NCBI GenBank assembly: GCA_013399695.1
Contig: VXAU01003156.1
Location: 2,781,195-2,845,194, forward strand
From: Formicarius rufipectus
Lineage: Eukaryota; Chordata; Aves; Passeriformes; Formicariidae
Direction: 5' to 3'
Length of the DNA stretch: 64,000 nt
Part shown: piece after piece, positions 18,822 through 33,800 of the stretch
How the letters are laid out: each line of letters starts with the position of its first letter
How positions within the stretch are numbered: the stretch's first letter is position 1
Program-made: the position numbers and the translations under genes
The notes under the pieces: model-generated
The model's input: the letters and a program-made list of their open reading frames with translations, nothing else
Database searches by the model: none
Told to the model about the DNA's origin: nothing

Positions 18822-21800
18822 ATGGCGGGGACGGCGCTGAAGCGGCTCATGGCCGAGTACAAGCGTGAGTCGCTCCCTTCGGGCCCCCGTGCTGCCAGAG
18901 CCCTGGGGGGATCCTCAGAGCTGGGCAGGCCGGGCTGCGGGGCTTCCAGGCCGCTCCCCGCCGCCCGCAGGGCCCGCCCCGTGTCCTGAAGGGGTGGAGG
19001 GGGGTGGGTGTGGGATGGGGGGGGTCATGCCCGGCGCTGCTCTCTCCCCTCTGCTCGCAGGTGGGGACACCCGAGCGGGGGGTGCGAGGGTGACACAGAT
19101 GGGCGAGGCTGGGAGCCCCTGGGCAAGTGGCCGGTTGCTGCCGTGTTTTGACCTGTTACAATTTTCCGGATGTGGAAAAGTCTCTCTTTTGCGGAGCTTT
19201 GTTATCTGGAAGATAGGGATGTTTGTCAGGAGGGACACCTAGTTGTGACTGCCCCATCCCTGGAAGTGCCCAAGGCCAGGTTGGACGGGGCTTGGAGCAA
19301 CCTGGGCTGGTGGAAGGTGTCCCTGCCCGTCGCAGGGGTTAGGAATGAGATGCTCTTTATGGTTCCTTCCAACCCACACCGTTCTGGGATTTTGTCCTTA
19401 ACGGAAATGGAGTGGTTAGTAAGGGCATTTAAACTTGAATTTAGTGATCAAGGACGAAGACTTGTTTTTTTTGTTTGAAAGTCAGCGTAAGATATGACTT
19501 GTAGGGGTGAAGAGCAATGATCCTCACCACAGGGAGCAGGGACTGGGTCCCCCTGGCAATCCCACGTCTCCTGGGATGGATCATCTGCTCCCCCCAGTGA
19601 GCTTGAGAGCTGTCTGAAGGTGCCTTTTGTTGGCAGGAAATAGTTGTTTGTTTAACTAGTTGCTTTTGGACTCTGATGCTCTGCATTTAATTTACAGCAA
19701 GGAAATAGAAAGGAGAAATGAAGTGTTCTTTGGGGACAGAGGGAGCTGAGCTTTAAGGGCTGTTTTCCTGCTCCAGGGACGGTCACTTACTGCACTCCCC
19801 AGGTTTTCCAGGTTCAAGGAGTACTTCCTCTCTCATCCATCACTCAGTGGAAGGTTCCAGCCTGTGTAAAAGAGGGTATTTGTGGACACACGGTTCCTGC
19901 TAACACCGTGCCTATTCCCAGGCTGCTCTGCAGAGCTGAGCTGTCACACAGATGTTTGGGGGCCAGGCTCCACCCTGCCTGGGCTGTGCTGCTGCCAGCT
20001 CAGGGTGGTGAGCAAGCCCTGTGGCTGTGCTGGCAAAGCCTGTGCTGACTCTGTGTGTGTCCTAGAAATCTGCATTTTCTGTGTCATCCAGAGGCACTGA
20101 CCTGAAAAACAACCACAAAAAGACTTTGCTCTGCTTCTGTCTGTTCTCTCACAGCAATCCCTTTAGTCTCAAAAAGCATTTTTGATGCTTTGTTGTTGAG
20201 GAGCTCAGACATCTTACAGGAGTGCCTTGTATGAATGAAATATTTGGGAAAAAACGATATTAAAGGGCATCAGAAAGACTTTGAGACTTAATGCCAGGGG
20301 CGGACTTGAGGTGAATCTTCTCTGCCTGGTTGGTTTCCCAGGGTAACACTAATCATAAACTGAGATAATGTTTGGTCTGTGATCTGCTTTTAGAAACACC
20401 CATCTCCAGTAAAACACAGTATTGTAAAAAATGAATGTGACTAATTGCACAGTGCTCTGACTTCTGCAGCAGTGCAGTTGTCCGGATGTTCTGGTGTCTG
20501 TGGCTCCCTGGATTCCCCTGTGCTGCATGTGCCTTTTCAGGGTTGTTACTTTCCTTTAGCACTTCAAACCTTGCTGCAAACCTCAGAATGAAGCCTGCCT
20601 TAAAACCTTCCCCTGGTCCTTCACCAAGGGCTGGCAGTCAAGTTGTAGCTATTCAGAAGCGCTCATGCCCTGTAGAGATGTTCAGCAAAACTTATTTTGA
20701 ACAATAAAACCAGTTTCTTGTCATTTCTGCTGCCTCTTTGTGCAGACAGAGGGCGAGTCCTGCCCTGGGACAGAGCTGCAGGCTGAGGTTCAGCTCTGGG
20801 TGACCTTTCCCTTCCCTTCTGGTGGTGGATGTTGCTGGTGGCCCTGGGTGGATGTGAGCATGGGTAAGGTTTTCAGTGCCCCCCTCCCCACTGCTCATCT
20901 CATACTTTTTGTGTAGAAATTTGTGAACACAATCTTTTTCCTTTCCCTCTTTATCCCTTCTCTCTCTTCCCTTTAGTGATTTCTAGTCATGGCAGAGGGG
21001 TTTGGCAGCCAGTGCCTGGATGGTGGATGAATTTTGCTTACCAGACGTCCAGTTCTCTTTTTCAATTGTGGTCTTTGATTTTCTCTGTGCATGTGCACAA
21101 ACATGTTTAAATCTTGATTTAATAAGTGTTTCTTTTTGCCTTGTGTGAAAAATGCTTGACATTGTGAGAGGTTTCTACCTGTCGGAGCCCAGATTCATTA
21201 TTCCATTTTGGGAGAGGCTGTGAAATTGCACTGTTTTTCTTCCTTTTTGAAAAATAGAAGTGGCTGTGGGCAGCCAGATGATAGGGATTGATTTTTTTTG
21301 GTCCTCATTTAGATCTTTGTTCACGTTTGGCTTTTTGCTGTCTCGTATTTATTATCTGCTCTGACAGAATTAAGGTGTCTAAAGCTTTCAAAAAAATCAT
21401 ATATAAAAAGGGCATAATTTTTATTATTCTGTCATTTTTATAGAGTCTGTTGTTAATTCTAGATGTGTAATAGTATTAAGGACTGACATTAGTCTCTCAG
21501 TAGTAGCTTGTATTTATTTGAGAGTTAAAGGGATGGAAAATTTACTGCTTCCTGGCTGCCAGAAGGTATCTTACACTGGCTGCAAGTTCAATTCTAAAGT
21601 GGGTTACTTTGGAAGAATTAAGCCAGATCTCTAGAGACCTGAGAATTATAGTGGCTGGTTGTATGCACTGTATTTCTTTCCTGGTACAAACAGGCAACAG
21701 AGCAGTACGTTGTAGTCCCAGCAGGTATCTATGGGAGTGCTGTCGGGTTAATAAGATGAGATTTATGTTGTGAGATTTGAGAATTCACAGCAATAATACA

Positions 21801-24800
21801 TCTTCTGAACCTGGCAACGCTTCAGTGAGTATTTCTTATCCTTATTGCTTGGGGACAGATGTGTTGAAGCATCTCAGTGCCGATGCTTTCAGAGACTGCA
21901 GTGAGCACTGCCCTTAATGTTTCCCGAGTCCTGGGCTTTTCATCCCCTCGGAGGGAGCTAAATGGATGCAGTTTTTAGAAAACGTACCGTTGAACTTCTC
22001 TTATCAGGACATGATGGGTCTCTTAACAAAGAGCTTTAATCAGAAGGTGTAGTTGGCCGATAATGACTCCACAAAGAGGAGGGAAACAAAGGTGTTGATC
22101 GTGCACCAAATCTGTCCCAGTTCCCCATAGAAACATCACGGTTCTGTGATGTCAGCTGTTTCAAGCTTACAAGCAACTGGGACTTTCCTGTCTTTCCCCC
22201 TTCTCTCTTTCAAAGCTGATTCCTTTCTTGGCTTGCTGTTTTATTCCAAATTAAGTCATTGTCCTTCCACCTCTCAGAATCTCTTAACAGGACGTTGCTT
22301 CTCATGGGTGTCCTCTGTAGGAAGTCAAGATTCTGAACTAAAACTCCTTAACACCAATGCAGGATTAAGAAGCAAGTTTTAATTTTATTACAGTGCTGCA
22401 TGCAGGGGGGTCACCTCTAACATGCATGGCTGGCTCCAGGTGGTACACTTATTTATTAGCCAGAAACACCCATAGCAGTTACACAGGTGGTTACAGAACA
22501 TTCCATCATCTTCCATAAGTGGGGTTGTTTTCACCTTGGTGTCTTCTTGAGGGTCTTTAGGGAACTCTGGTTCTCTTCCGTACGTGGTGTTTTCACCCTG
22601 GTTGTGTGAGCTGGGCAACATGTTTTTGGACTTTGGTTGTTCCAGGCCAGGCTGGGTGGGGCCCTGAACAACCTAGTCTCTCTGTCTATTGCAGGGGGTG
22701 GAACTTAATGATCTTTAAGGTCCTTCCAACCCAAATTCTTCTTTGCCTGCCCCAAAGTTGTAGCTGCTGCATCAAGTTTGGGCAGACTGCCTCTCTGTAG
22801 TAGCAGGTGTGGCTTCAGCATCCGTGTTTTCCCTGTCCGTGCCTTGTTTTGAATACAGCCCATGCTCAGCACGGGCACAGGGCTCAGCAACTGGCCGTCC
22901 AGAGGGTAATGGAACTGGGGCAGGGTCTGGAGCACAACTCATGAGGAGCAGCTGAGGGATCTAAGGGGGCTCAGCCAGGAGAAAAGAAGGCTCAGAGCAG
23001 ACCTTGCTCTCTGCAACTCCCTGATGTGAGGGTAGAGCCAGGTAGGGACCAGGCTCTGCTCCCAAGTAACAAATAACAGTCTCAAGTTGCACCAGAGGAG
23101 GTTAGGATTGGAAATTTGAGAAAATTTCTTCGCTGAGAGACTGTTTGGCCTAGCTGGTCTGTCAGAGTCGTTCTGCATTTGATTTGATTTGATCAGGGCA
23201 TTTGTTTTAGCCTTTCACTGCTTTTTGCTGATCATTTATAAACAATTGGGAAAACTCCCCCCTGACATTCCACTTTTGGAGGCTCTGATGAGCCTGAAAC
23301 AGCTGATGCTGTGCAGCTCCAAAAACTGCTCACAGTTTCCCTTTGAACAGAGAAGTCACAGGCCAGGATGTGACCTGTGGAAAAGAGGCTTTTCTTTCCT
23401 CAATGACTAAGTGTAGCAGCAGCCACTCAAAATCAAACCTCCCATGCCCCTGACTGCCTAGTTCCCACATTCCCTGATCCTTAAGAATGAAAACCTCTTT
23501 CTCCAAAGAGAGAGCTGAGCCAGGAAATGGAGACTTGAACCTATGTTCTCCTGAAGACCCTTTGTTCTGTGGGCTTTGGCTGTTGCTTCCCAGTACCCCG
23601 GTTTTCCTTGGACTGCAGAGCTGTCTGACACACCTCTCCTTGGCTGCCACCACAGTGGATAGACAGGTGCTGCTGGCTTTTCCAGGGAAATCATGGGAAA
23701 CATCAGAGGGGTTTTCTTAGCAGGAGCCACAAGATGGAGCAAAACGATTCCAGGAGCTCCTGGGTTTGACATCTTCCTCCTTCTGTCTGCAGTCATCAAC
23801 AAGCAAAACTGTTGGGAGACCCACTGTGTAGCTGGAAAAACCTGTCCCTGAATGTCAGGACATTGTGAGAAACAGTAGGATTGAGTTTCAGTCTGGGGCT
23901 TCTGGGCTTTGGAAGGTCAGAAAGGGCTCTGCCAAGGTTAAGGGCCACCTGAGTGAACAGAAGAGTTCTGTGATCAATCCTGTTGGTGCATTGTGGCACA
24001 TCTGTAAAGGAGCTGTTCTGAGACAGAAATGTATTCCATGCACCAGTTTCCACCTGCAGCCTAACAGAAATTAGATCAAGCATTTCATTTCTTGGTTTAT
24101 GACTTCCCATATTGCCCAGATCCACGTTCCTGCTCGTTTTCATGCATGGGAACGTGTGTGGTGCTTCCTGTGGCTGTGTTCTGTCTGTTATGGGCCACTG
24201 GTGTTCCACAGACCATTGGTTAGGCCACGTTGTGCTGGATAAGCAGCTGGAAGTGTCCCCATCTGCCACCAATCCCACTGGCTGCCCCATGACTTGCTCA
24301 GCACCATGGGGCTGGTGTGGAAACCCAAGGATTGCAGGCTGCTGGTTGCCTGTGTGCAGCTGGACTGTGCTTCCCCTGCTGCTGCCATCCTGCAGGACAT
24401 CAGAAACTAAGAGCTGATGGTCATTCCAGTAGGAGAAGAAAACCTTGTTGTTATTTTATCAGCACATGGCATTACTGGGCTTGAAATGAGGGGCTGATGC
24501 TGAAGGTTATTGTATAGGTGTGTCTGTTTGTCCTGTTTTTGTATTGTTCTGGGTTTTGTACTGAAGTGCATCAAACTGGAATGGGTGCAGAGAGGTCACA
24601 GGAATACAACCTGGTTTCTTTTCAGACTCTTTTGAGCTGATACCTGTAGATACAACACAGGTCCAAGAGGGTTTTTTCCCCAGGCTTTTGTCTTCCTCCT
24701 CAGTTTTAAATTGTTGCCCCTGGGAAGATGGGGGACTCAGTGGTCCTAGAGGTTTTTTCCAACCTAAACAATTCTGTGATTCTAAGACCAATTCTTCTCC

Positions 24801-27800
24801 AAGAGTGTCTGTGCTAAGCTGTGGCCAAACCAAATGCCACTTGAAATGCTCAGGCTTGCAGGTCACCTTAACCTTCCCTGTGTTTCTGTTTTCACAGAGC
24901 TGACCCTGAACCCACCAGAAGGGATCGTGGCAGGTAAGGAGCCATGGGGGGTTTGTGCTCTCTGGAGCTGTAACCTTGTGTTCAGGGAGCACTGAGCATT
25001 GCTGTGTTTTCTTTCCTAGGTCCCATGAATGAAGAGAACTTCTTTGAATGGGAAGCCCTGATTATGTGAGTTAATACTGTTTTGTGTCTGAAATCAGCAG
25101 TTGCATGCTGTGATTAGCATCCAGGAGAGCAAGGATGTGAAAAATTACTGTTGGTTCTGTATGACATCAGCCTTGGCCTGCCTTAGGCTGGGAACTCCTT
25201 CTCTGACCTAAACAGGGAGTTTTATCTGGATTTTAGGCAGGGTGACAGAGGCAGGATTGGTGAAGTGTACGACTTTGCATCACTTGTTTTACAGGTGTCA
25301 TAATAATAAGCTTGCAGATTTTTCAGGAATCCTCATTTGGGCTCCCTTGGGTATATGTTACATTTACAAATGCTGTAGGAAACAACAAATTGCTTGTAGA
25401 TCACAGACCTCTTGGAACACTGCTTAACTGCAAGTGCAGGACAGATTTTAAGTGGAGCAAAACACACAGATTATTAGTAACAGGAGAAAAAAAGTCAATG
25501 TCTAAAATTAGTTGATGTATTATTCTTTTTTTTCCTAGAAAAATTTAAAGGTTTTGTTCTGAAAAAGTGTTCAAATTTAAATAAAAGAAAATCTTTTAAA
25601 ATTCTTTACACTTCATGAATTGGTTGGTGGTGTGAAGAGTTGAGTGCAGTGTTTCTGTATAGAAAGCTCCTCTGTTGGTGAATAGCTCTGATCGCGACCT
25701 GCTGTGTTTTGGGGGTGGCAAAGACCTCTTCACAAAGCCATGTTCTCCCTCTTCCACTCCTCAACTCGTGGGCTGTGGTTGTTGGTGGCCAAATTAGCCA
25801 TGAAAGGACAGAATCCTCTTGACCAGCATCTTCCAAGTTGTCTTATCTCTTTCTTGTACTCTTACTCATGTTTTATTTTTGGGAACTTTGAGTGAATGGG
25901 AGATCTTGTGGTCTTTACAAAAATAAAGTTCTAAAATGGTAGAGGAGAGGAAAAGAGACCTTTGTCACTCACATGTGACAGTTTATGCAAATGCTGCTCA
26001 ATTAAAAGATGAAGCTTCAAACTGCAACGTTCACCTTGAATCTGGTGGTCTGTTATTAAGGTAGATCCTGCCTCTGTGTTTCAGGATTCCTTTGGTAAGA
26101 ACTGGGGATTTCCTTTCCTTCAGCCAGGGCTGGGGGGTCCTGGAGGCCTCTGAGGACAAGCAGGCGTGGCCATGGCCCCACTTGCTCTGTCCTCTCGGCA
26201 GGCTTTCCCTGCAGCCACGAGTGCTGACTGGTTAGATTCTCAGCTGGTGTGGGTGGCAGCGTTTTCCTAACTTGGTTTGCTTGGAATGTGTTGTCTAGGG
26301 ATGAAAAACAAGGTTTCTGTCTCTTGGGCTCGGGCACACAACCAATACAAAGCATCCTGAGCTCTAGTGAATCCCTTATTCCACACCAGCTGCGTGGGTG
26401 ATCCTGCTGGATGGCCAGCAGGAGCCTCCAGGTTATTTTAGGCCTTCATAAATGGAGGGTTGGATTATCACTGCTTGTTTGCTCAGTGATGGGAAGAATT
26501 GGCAAATGGCTCTGCTTATGTGCAGTGATTTCTCTTGGGATAACAGATTGTGCTTCCTGGTCCCCTGAAAATAAACACTTAGCGTGTAAATAGGTTGATT
26601 GTTGCCTGACACCAAAGGTTTTGGCTGCAGGGCCTTATGCTTTCTGTTTCTCTGAGTGGCACAGTCAGCACATGTGCTTTATAATGTGCCAGATTGCAGG
26701 TCAGGCAGTTGTGCATTGCTGGGAATGTGGAGATCCCAGAGGATATGATGCACTTCTTGGAATATTCCTGCCTGTTGGTACTTTCTCATGGCAGAGGTTG
26801 TGTGGCTGAGTAGAGCTTTGGTTTAGCCCAGACAGTGCTTTTTCTTATTTCCCATAACGTTCTTAAGGAGCAGAGGAGCTGCTGCAGACTTGAAAGCTCT
26901 TTAAAGTGCTGAGTATTGAGCTTCAGGTCTTTGTCAGCGTAAAATGAGAGGTGGAGGTGCTTTAATTTTGGTTTCTATATTGTGTATGTGCCATAATCAA
27001 GGTATATTTTAAGATCTGCTCAATTCTGAAGCTGTGGTACAATAGAAACATGTTTACCCTAAACACGTTTGGTTACTTTCATCTCTTTACAAGCCCTGTT
27101 AGTAGCAGTGTTTGTGTACCTTTGGTAAGCAAGCTACACGACTTGTTTGTGTTTGTGGTGATCTCTTCCAGTGTTTTGTAATCTCAAATGTGCTGTATAA
27201 GATTCTGGAAATGAGAGGTGTGCAGGTGAAGATATCAGGTTCAAATTTTCAGACAGATGATGTGCACAACATAGGTAATGTGACAGTGAAAAAAGAATAC
27301 TTTTTTCCTTCACCCAATTTATATAAAGCTAGAGCACATGTAATGGCAAATATATTAAGAAAAAAAAGATACTTAAGAGAGAAAAGACAGCTCTCATTTA
27401 TCAGTTCAGAGGTGGGCTGGGTAATGTTACACAGATTGATGTAAGAGCTTGGCTCGGAGATTAAATAATGTCTTTTAAAATAATGGAAATAATAATTTGT
27501 ATTTCCAATGTTCTTGCCTGCAGCAGCAGTGCTGGAAGAATGTGAAACACATAAATGTTAAGGCTGTATTGACATGTCTGAAGGACAGAACAGCTCTTAC
27601 GCTCCCAAAATGAATGCAGTAGATGAAGAGCTGAAAATACCACATGGAAACCTTTCTGAAACAGTGGAGGTGGGGAGTTATTTCTGACAGTCAGGTCTTT
27701 GAAACAGTATTTCAGGAGAGGCTGCCTCATGCTTCTCCGTTCCTCAGCACTGCGTGAGGTTCCTCAGGTTGTTGTGTTCATGGATTTAACATTTCAAGGC

Positions 27801-30800
27801 TGAGTTTTGCCTTCTTCTGTTGCCATGTACAAGTGTGTGTTGCTAGTACAGTTTGTCCCCAAAGACAAAGCCATCCAATTGTTAAGAATTTTATTAGCCT
27901 AAAGATTGCTTGAGATGGAAACAATATAAATTGAAGTTAACTTATCAAAATGCTGTCTAGAAAGGTAATTGGATCTATAATTAGGCTTATGACTTGTTTC
28001 TATTCCTCTTTTGGGCATCTAATGTTTGTGGCGTTTGGTCTTTTTTTCCAGTTACCTTTTTACAAATGCCTGTGAAACTGTGATTATAGAATTAAGAATC
28101 ACAGAATCATTAAGGTTGGAAAAGACTTCTAAGACCATCAAGTCCAACCTTTCCCCCCAGCACTGCCAAATCGACCACTAAACCATGTCCCCATGTGCCA
28201 CATCTCCATGTTTTTGGACACTTCCAGGGATGGTGACTCCACCACTGCCCTGGGCAGCTTGTGCCAGTGCCTGACCACCCTTTCAGTGAAGAAATTTTCC
28301 CTAATATATCCAATCTAAACCTACCCAGACACAACTTGAGGCTCTTTCCTCTTGTCCTGTCTCTTGTTACCTGAGAGGAGAGACCAACACCCAGCTGGCT
28401 CCACCCTCCTGTCAGGGAGTTGTAAAGAGTGAGAAGGTCCCCCCGAGCCTCCTTTTTTCCAGACTCAACAATCCCCATTAACTGTCCTTGTCTAGGCACT
28501 TTTCCCTCCTATTTTGGCAGATACCCCACCACCGCCACCCTTTTCTGCCCCTTGCCTGAGCAATAGCCAGCTCATGGAGGTGAGAGTTTTTCCTTAGCAT
28601 GCTTTGTCTGATGTCAGCTTTGGATTCACAGCAGAGCAAGGGAGTGATTGCAGGAGCTGCTGTGCTCTTACCTGCCTGGCCCTGCCAGTGTCCTTTTTGA
28701 GCTGAAAGTGATGCTGTGAAGTTCAGATGCTGAATGTTTTGTAGTTGCAAATGCTGTCTTGGATTAACTGTAGTCATTTCTTTGAAGTTGATCCTGGCAG
28801 GGCTGAGTGGCTGAAACAAAAGCATTTTGCTCACATAATATGGGGCCAAAAGTGGAGTGTGTTGGGTTGAGCATATTTGACAGAAGAGCCCTCAAGGCTG
28901 TGGGTTTGCTCTCAAAACAGAACATAAGACACCCACTAGCTTTTCAATGCCTGTATGTACATACTCTCAGAAGTTCAACAATAAGCCTTTAAAATGCAGC
29001 TGGAATTAAAATGGTAATGAAAAAATGCATTCAGTTTACTCTCAGATGTCAATTGAATCCCAGCTAAATTTAGGGAAAAGGCCGGAAAGGGAACAAAGTG
29101 GTTGAGGCGCTTTAGCTTTCATTCTTGCAGAATGTTGATGCATTTCTCTTATCTTACCTGCCAGTGTCAATATTCAGGTTTAAATCACATAGTTCTTGTG
29201 TTTATCTACCAACCAAGGCTTTTGAATCCCAAGGTTTGAGAGCATGAGTCCCTTAAGGCTTTAGGACTTGCTGCTCTCAGTTTTCTTTTACTTTAGGTTA
29301 TCAATTGCAGTCTTAACAGTTAGGGATCCTTGAACTTCGATGTTCTTTCTGGCATGAGGAGAGTGGATTGGGAGGAGGAGGAGGCATGAATATATTCCTA
29401 AACCTTATTTCCCAGACAGCAGAACCTTTGTTTGATTGGCTTTTTACTAAATATGTGAAGTTTCCCCTGGCTACAGATTTTGGTGCTGGAGCTTGTTTCA
29501 TCATCTTTCCAATCAAGGCAAATCACGTTTTGTGTTACAACTTCCAGATGGTTCATCGAGTGTCAATAAATCATGTCTAATAAACTTTTTTTTCCTGCTC
29601 AGTTTTCAAACATGTTTTATGTAGGCAGGGTGAAATAGTTGTCTTTATGTTCTCAACTCGATTGCACTTTGAACTAGATGCTGAACACAATCAGGAAATG
29701 TTCCTACAAGAACCCTGATGAAGCCATTTGTTCTCCACATGCACTCTAGGGAGGGCCAACTCAATACCTGAAGTCTGCAAAGACACATTGTTGTCCTGCA
29801 GCTCATCTGGCAATTATGATCTCTAAGCTGTGTTTTTATTTTTCCCAACCCTTGCTGTGTTTTCTGCATCAGACAGTGATAAGTGTTTGTGGGGTTCTGC
29901 TCGATACTGGCAGTTGGGATCTCTGTGGGGTTTATAATTCATTTTGGAGCTCCAACATTTGTCATCTCTGTCTGGTACAGCATAACAGTATCTTCAAAGG
30001 CATGGGAGTCCCACACCTGCCTCTGCTTTCTCTTGACGTGCAGACACTCAAATCCTGGAACATGCCTTGGAGCCAGATACTCTAGTTATATCCAGACACA
30101 CCCTGCTAATTAAACAGTGTTGTGACCTTCCTAGTAATTTAGTGTGCAAGCTTTGATTTCCCCCTTGCCTCCCAAGCCTTTGGATTTAAGTTTATGAGGT
30201 GTGGGGTAAGAGCATGTTAACTCTTTGTTTCCTGGAGAAGACAATCTAGCTCAAGTTTCAGACATTTCATTAGACAAGAATTTGGGTGAGAGAGCTGTTT
30301 AAAACTGCTGAATAACTTTTTACCTGTTTCTAGGGGTCCTGAAGACACCTGCTTCGAATATGGAGTTTTCCCTGCTATCCTGAGCTTTCCCCTGGACTAC
30401 CCGCTGAGTCCTCCGAAGATGAGGTTCACCTGTGAGATGTTCCATCCCAACAGTGAGTCTCATGCTGCAGGATCCACGGGGGAGTGGGTTTCTGGGGCAC
30501 CTTAAAAACAAACCCTTGCCCCAGGAGAGCTGTCCTTCCCAGGAGTGGTTCTCTCCAACCTTGGGCATGCAGTGTGAGCGTCCAGCTGTCCCAACAGTTT
30601 TTCTGTGTCTTAGGGTCCTTTTCTCTTTGTCACATTACTCCTCATAAACCTTTGCTCCTAAACAGTCCAGTAAGGATTCCAGCAAATTCACTGCCTTGAA
30701 TTTTGGGATAATTCTGGGATTCTGGGAATACCTGTAACTATGGGATAAAACTAAATCTAAAGCTGCATCTTCTGTACATGATGTGAGACTTAGTGAATTA

Positions 30801-33800
30801 ATGCAGGCTCTTTCCAATCACAGAATCAAGGAAAATGCTGGGTGAGAAGAGACCTTTCAGGATCACTGAGTCCAACTCCTGACCATGTGCAGGACACCTC
30901 AAGAATCACACCAGTGATTTGGAGTGTTGTCCAAATGCTTCCTGAACTCAGCCTTGCTCTGTGGCTTGTATTTATGTAGTTTGGTGTTATTTTAATGAGT
31001 GAAAAGCTGCTCATGCTCACCAAAGCGTGGGTGCAGCTTTATTAGGCAGGATGAAGTCACAGGTTTGTTTAACATTTCTGATGGGATCTTTTTGATACAC
31101 AGAGTGCTCTGTCCAAACAGACAAGGCATTTGCAGGCATTTAATATTGAGATTTTGCTGGCCTTTGCTCTGCAGTTCTGATTACAGTGGTACTCCATGAT
31201 CACAGGGGTATTTTCCCACCTTAGTGATTCTGTGATAATGACAATATTATCTTCTGACTTTGCAGTGGAGGTAATTGCAGTAACAAGAAGTACAGCTAAC
31301 AAGTTTGAGCCTTGGACATGAAAAGACCTTAAAGCCCCTTTTTGCAGCCTTCAGCAGTGCTTTCTGGGATCATCCTTGGAATTATGTGTAAAGTCATTGC
31401 TTATGACATCTTCCAAATCAGCATGGATTCTGTAAAGGTTGTTTATCATCACCCAGGTTTGGTGGGCTGCATCTGTATTCCAGGCTGTTAGGTCTCTGCC
31501 ACGTAAGAACAGTAAAAGGCTAATGTTGCCCTTCTGCCTAGAGCTCCCATTCCAGCTGATGTTAGCAGAACACAAATCATAACTTCACCTGGAAATCAAT
31601 TGATTTCATCCCATTCCAAGGAATTTTGCAATTTCTGGAAGCTCTTTTGTTCTTCCCTTCTGGAAGCAGGTTCTTGCCCATCTAATCCACATCTTTGTTC
31701 TCCTGGGGAAGACACATAGCTTCAAACTGTGTGGACATGCCCAGGGTGGTGTGACACCCCCTCTGGAGCTCTGGTGTGCACAGCAGGGCAGTGTTTGGCA
31801 CTTGGAAGCAGTGTGGTCATGTTGGCGCCTTAATCCAGCTGGACTAATTCACCCAAAATTCTTGTCAGGACTGGCCTCTGTGATGAGCAAATCCCTGTCC
31901 ATGCACTACTCTGCAACTCCCACTGTGGCCCTGGCTTGAGGTTTGCTGCTCACAGCTGTGTTGTGTGCCAGCCTTGCCAGGAGGAGTGGGGTGCAGAGGA
32001 GCACAGACTGACTACACATGCATGCTTCTTCCTTGGGGTTAACTGGAGCATACTGGGTGGTCAACTCAGCTCTTTAAAGACTCGGGGTCTTGTAAATCTG
32101 AAGTTCAGATCACCTGAAGTAGACACTTGAATCTTTCTTCTCATCTGGGGTTGTGCTGGACTGGTTCTACCCAGAAAGGCTGCAGCTGTGCTTTTTCTGT
32201 CCCATAAGTGCTTATTTATCCCACTGTGAGAAATTGCAAGGGAAAGGTTTTAAAAGTCTGATGTGTTATCTTTGCAGTTTGTTATGTGAAAGAGGAATCA
32301 AAACACCTCAGAACTATCTTCTCCTACATTAAAATGACCTTCGTGGATGCTCTGGGGAAGACAACTTCAAAGTAGTGATTAATGGCAATCCTTGTGTTAG
32401 CACTGAGTGACAACAGGGGAAGATCATAGGGTCACAGGGAGGGTTGGAAGGGATTGTTGGAAGGGACCTCAAACCCCCTGCCATAGTCAGGAGCACCTTC
32501 CACCAGCCTAGGTTACTCCAAGCCCCATCCAACCTGGCCTTGAACACTTCCCAACGAGGTGCAGCCACAGCTTCTCTGGGAAACCTGTGCCAGGGCCTGC
32601 CCACCCTCACAGGGAACAATTCCTTTCCAGTATCCCATCTCACTCAGCCCCCTGGCAGTGGGAAGCCATTCTCTCTTGTCCTGTCACTCCATGCCCTTGT
32701 CCCAAGTCTCTCTCCAGCTCTCCTGGAGCCCATTTAGGCTTTGGAAGTGGCTCTAAGGCCTCCTTGGAGCCTTCTGTTCTCCAGGTGAACAGCCCCCGCT
32801 CTCCCAGCCTGTCTCTGGAGCAGAGGGGCTCCAGCCTTCAGAGCATCTCTGTGGCCGCCTTTGGACATGTCCTAGCAGTTCTCCATCCTCCTGATGCTGA
32901 GGGCCCCAGAGCTGGAGGCAGCACTGCAGGTGAGGTCTCACCTGAGCAGAGAAGGAGAAGATGAGTACGTCTTCCTGGAATCAGCCTTTGCCACCTTGTC
33001 TGTGCCACTGTGTTCAGGCTGTTGTGAATGAGTCACTCCACAGAAACAGGCGAGTTCTTTACCAGTGCAGTCCCTTCTACCAGTGGGTTCCACAGTTGCA
33101 AGAAGTGGTGCTGATTCAGCACTGCTCTTTTCCCCTCTTCCAGCTGTGGCTAGACCAGCTCCAGTCTCCAGCCTGGGGCTGCAGGAGAGGATGTAAATAA
33201 AAGCCTTCCACAGTGCGTACATGTCACAGGCTTGTGCAGACACAGCTCTGTGAATGGAAAGGACTGGAAGTGAACACAGCAGCTTCCAGCTGTCCTTCCC
33301 TCCTGGTTTTGTCTTGCTTTCCTGGCAGTGGCACAGCTTTGGTCACCTGAGGAACAGAAGCACTGAAACTGCTGGGCTAATGTTGTCCTTCCTTGGGAGG
33401 CTGCAGAATCAGGCCATGTTGCTGGAGTAGTGTTTGCAACTCCATTCTCTTTGCGTTGCCCCTTCAACTTTGTTTGATTTCGTTGCCAAGTCAGTAGAGT
33501 CCAGTCTCTGCAAAGGCAACTTGTGTTGTTGCAGACACTTTGCTTATGCTAAAGGTGCAGAGGGGAAGATGCCTGGATTCTTAATTCATGTGTTTCCTTG
33601 GTTCCAGGTGCATTGATGCAGCTGAGCTTTAAGCAGAGTTGGGGAAAAAAAAAAAAGGTAGTGGGAATTCTTCTGATTGCATTTCAGTAATGGTCAAAAT
33701 AAGATGAGTTCTGTTGTTTATGATATATTTAACATACCACTATTTTTTGTAACATTCATGTTTTTAACATACTTAACATAACCCCTTTCCCTCCTTAGCT

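Larger units (their letters stand above)
18865..24897 (+). other. UBE2G2: UBE2G2 intron 1 without other genes
   Basis: About 6 kb with several CR1 pieces (listed separately). The AT-rich part at about 20.9-22.4 kb has no recognised repeat and no exon. I see no nested gene or RNA gene. Confidence 0.6.

Noticed and set aside
27112..27444. 110-codon plus-strand frame in UBE2G2 intron 3
   Set aside because: It has no recognisable domain and no splice or promoter context; it is probably a chance frame in AT-rich intron.
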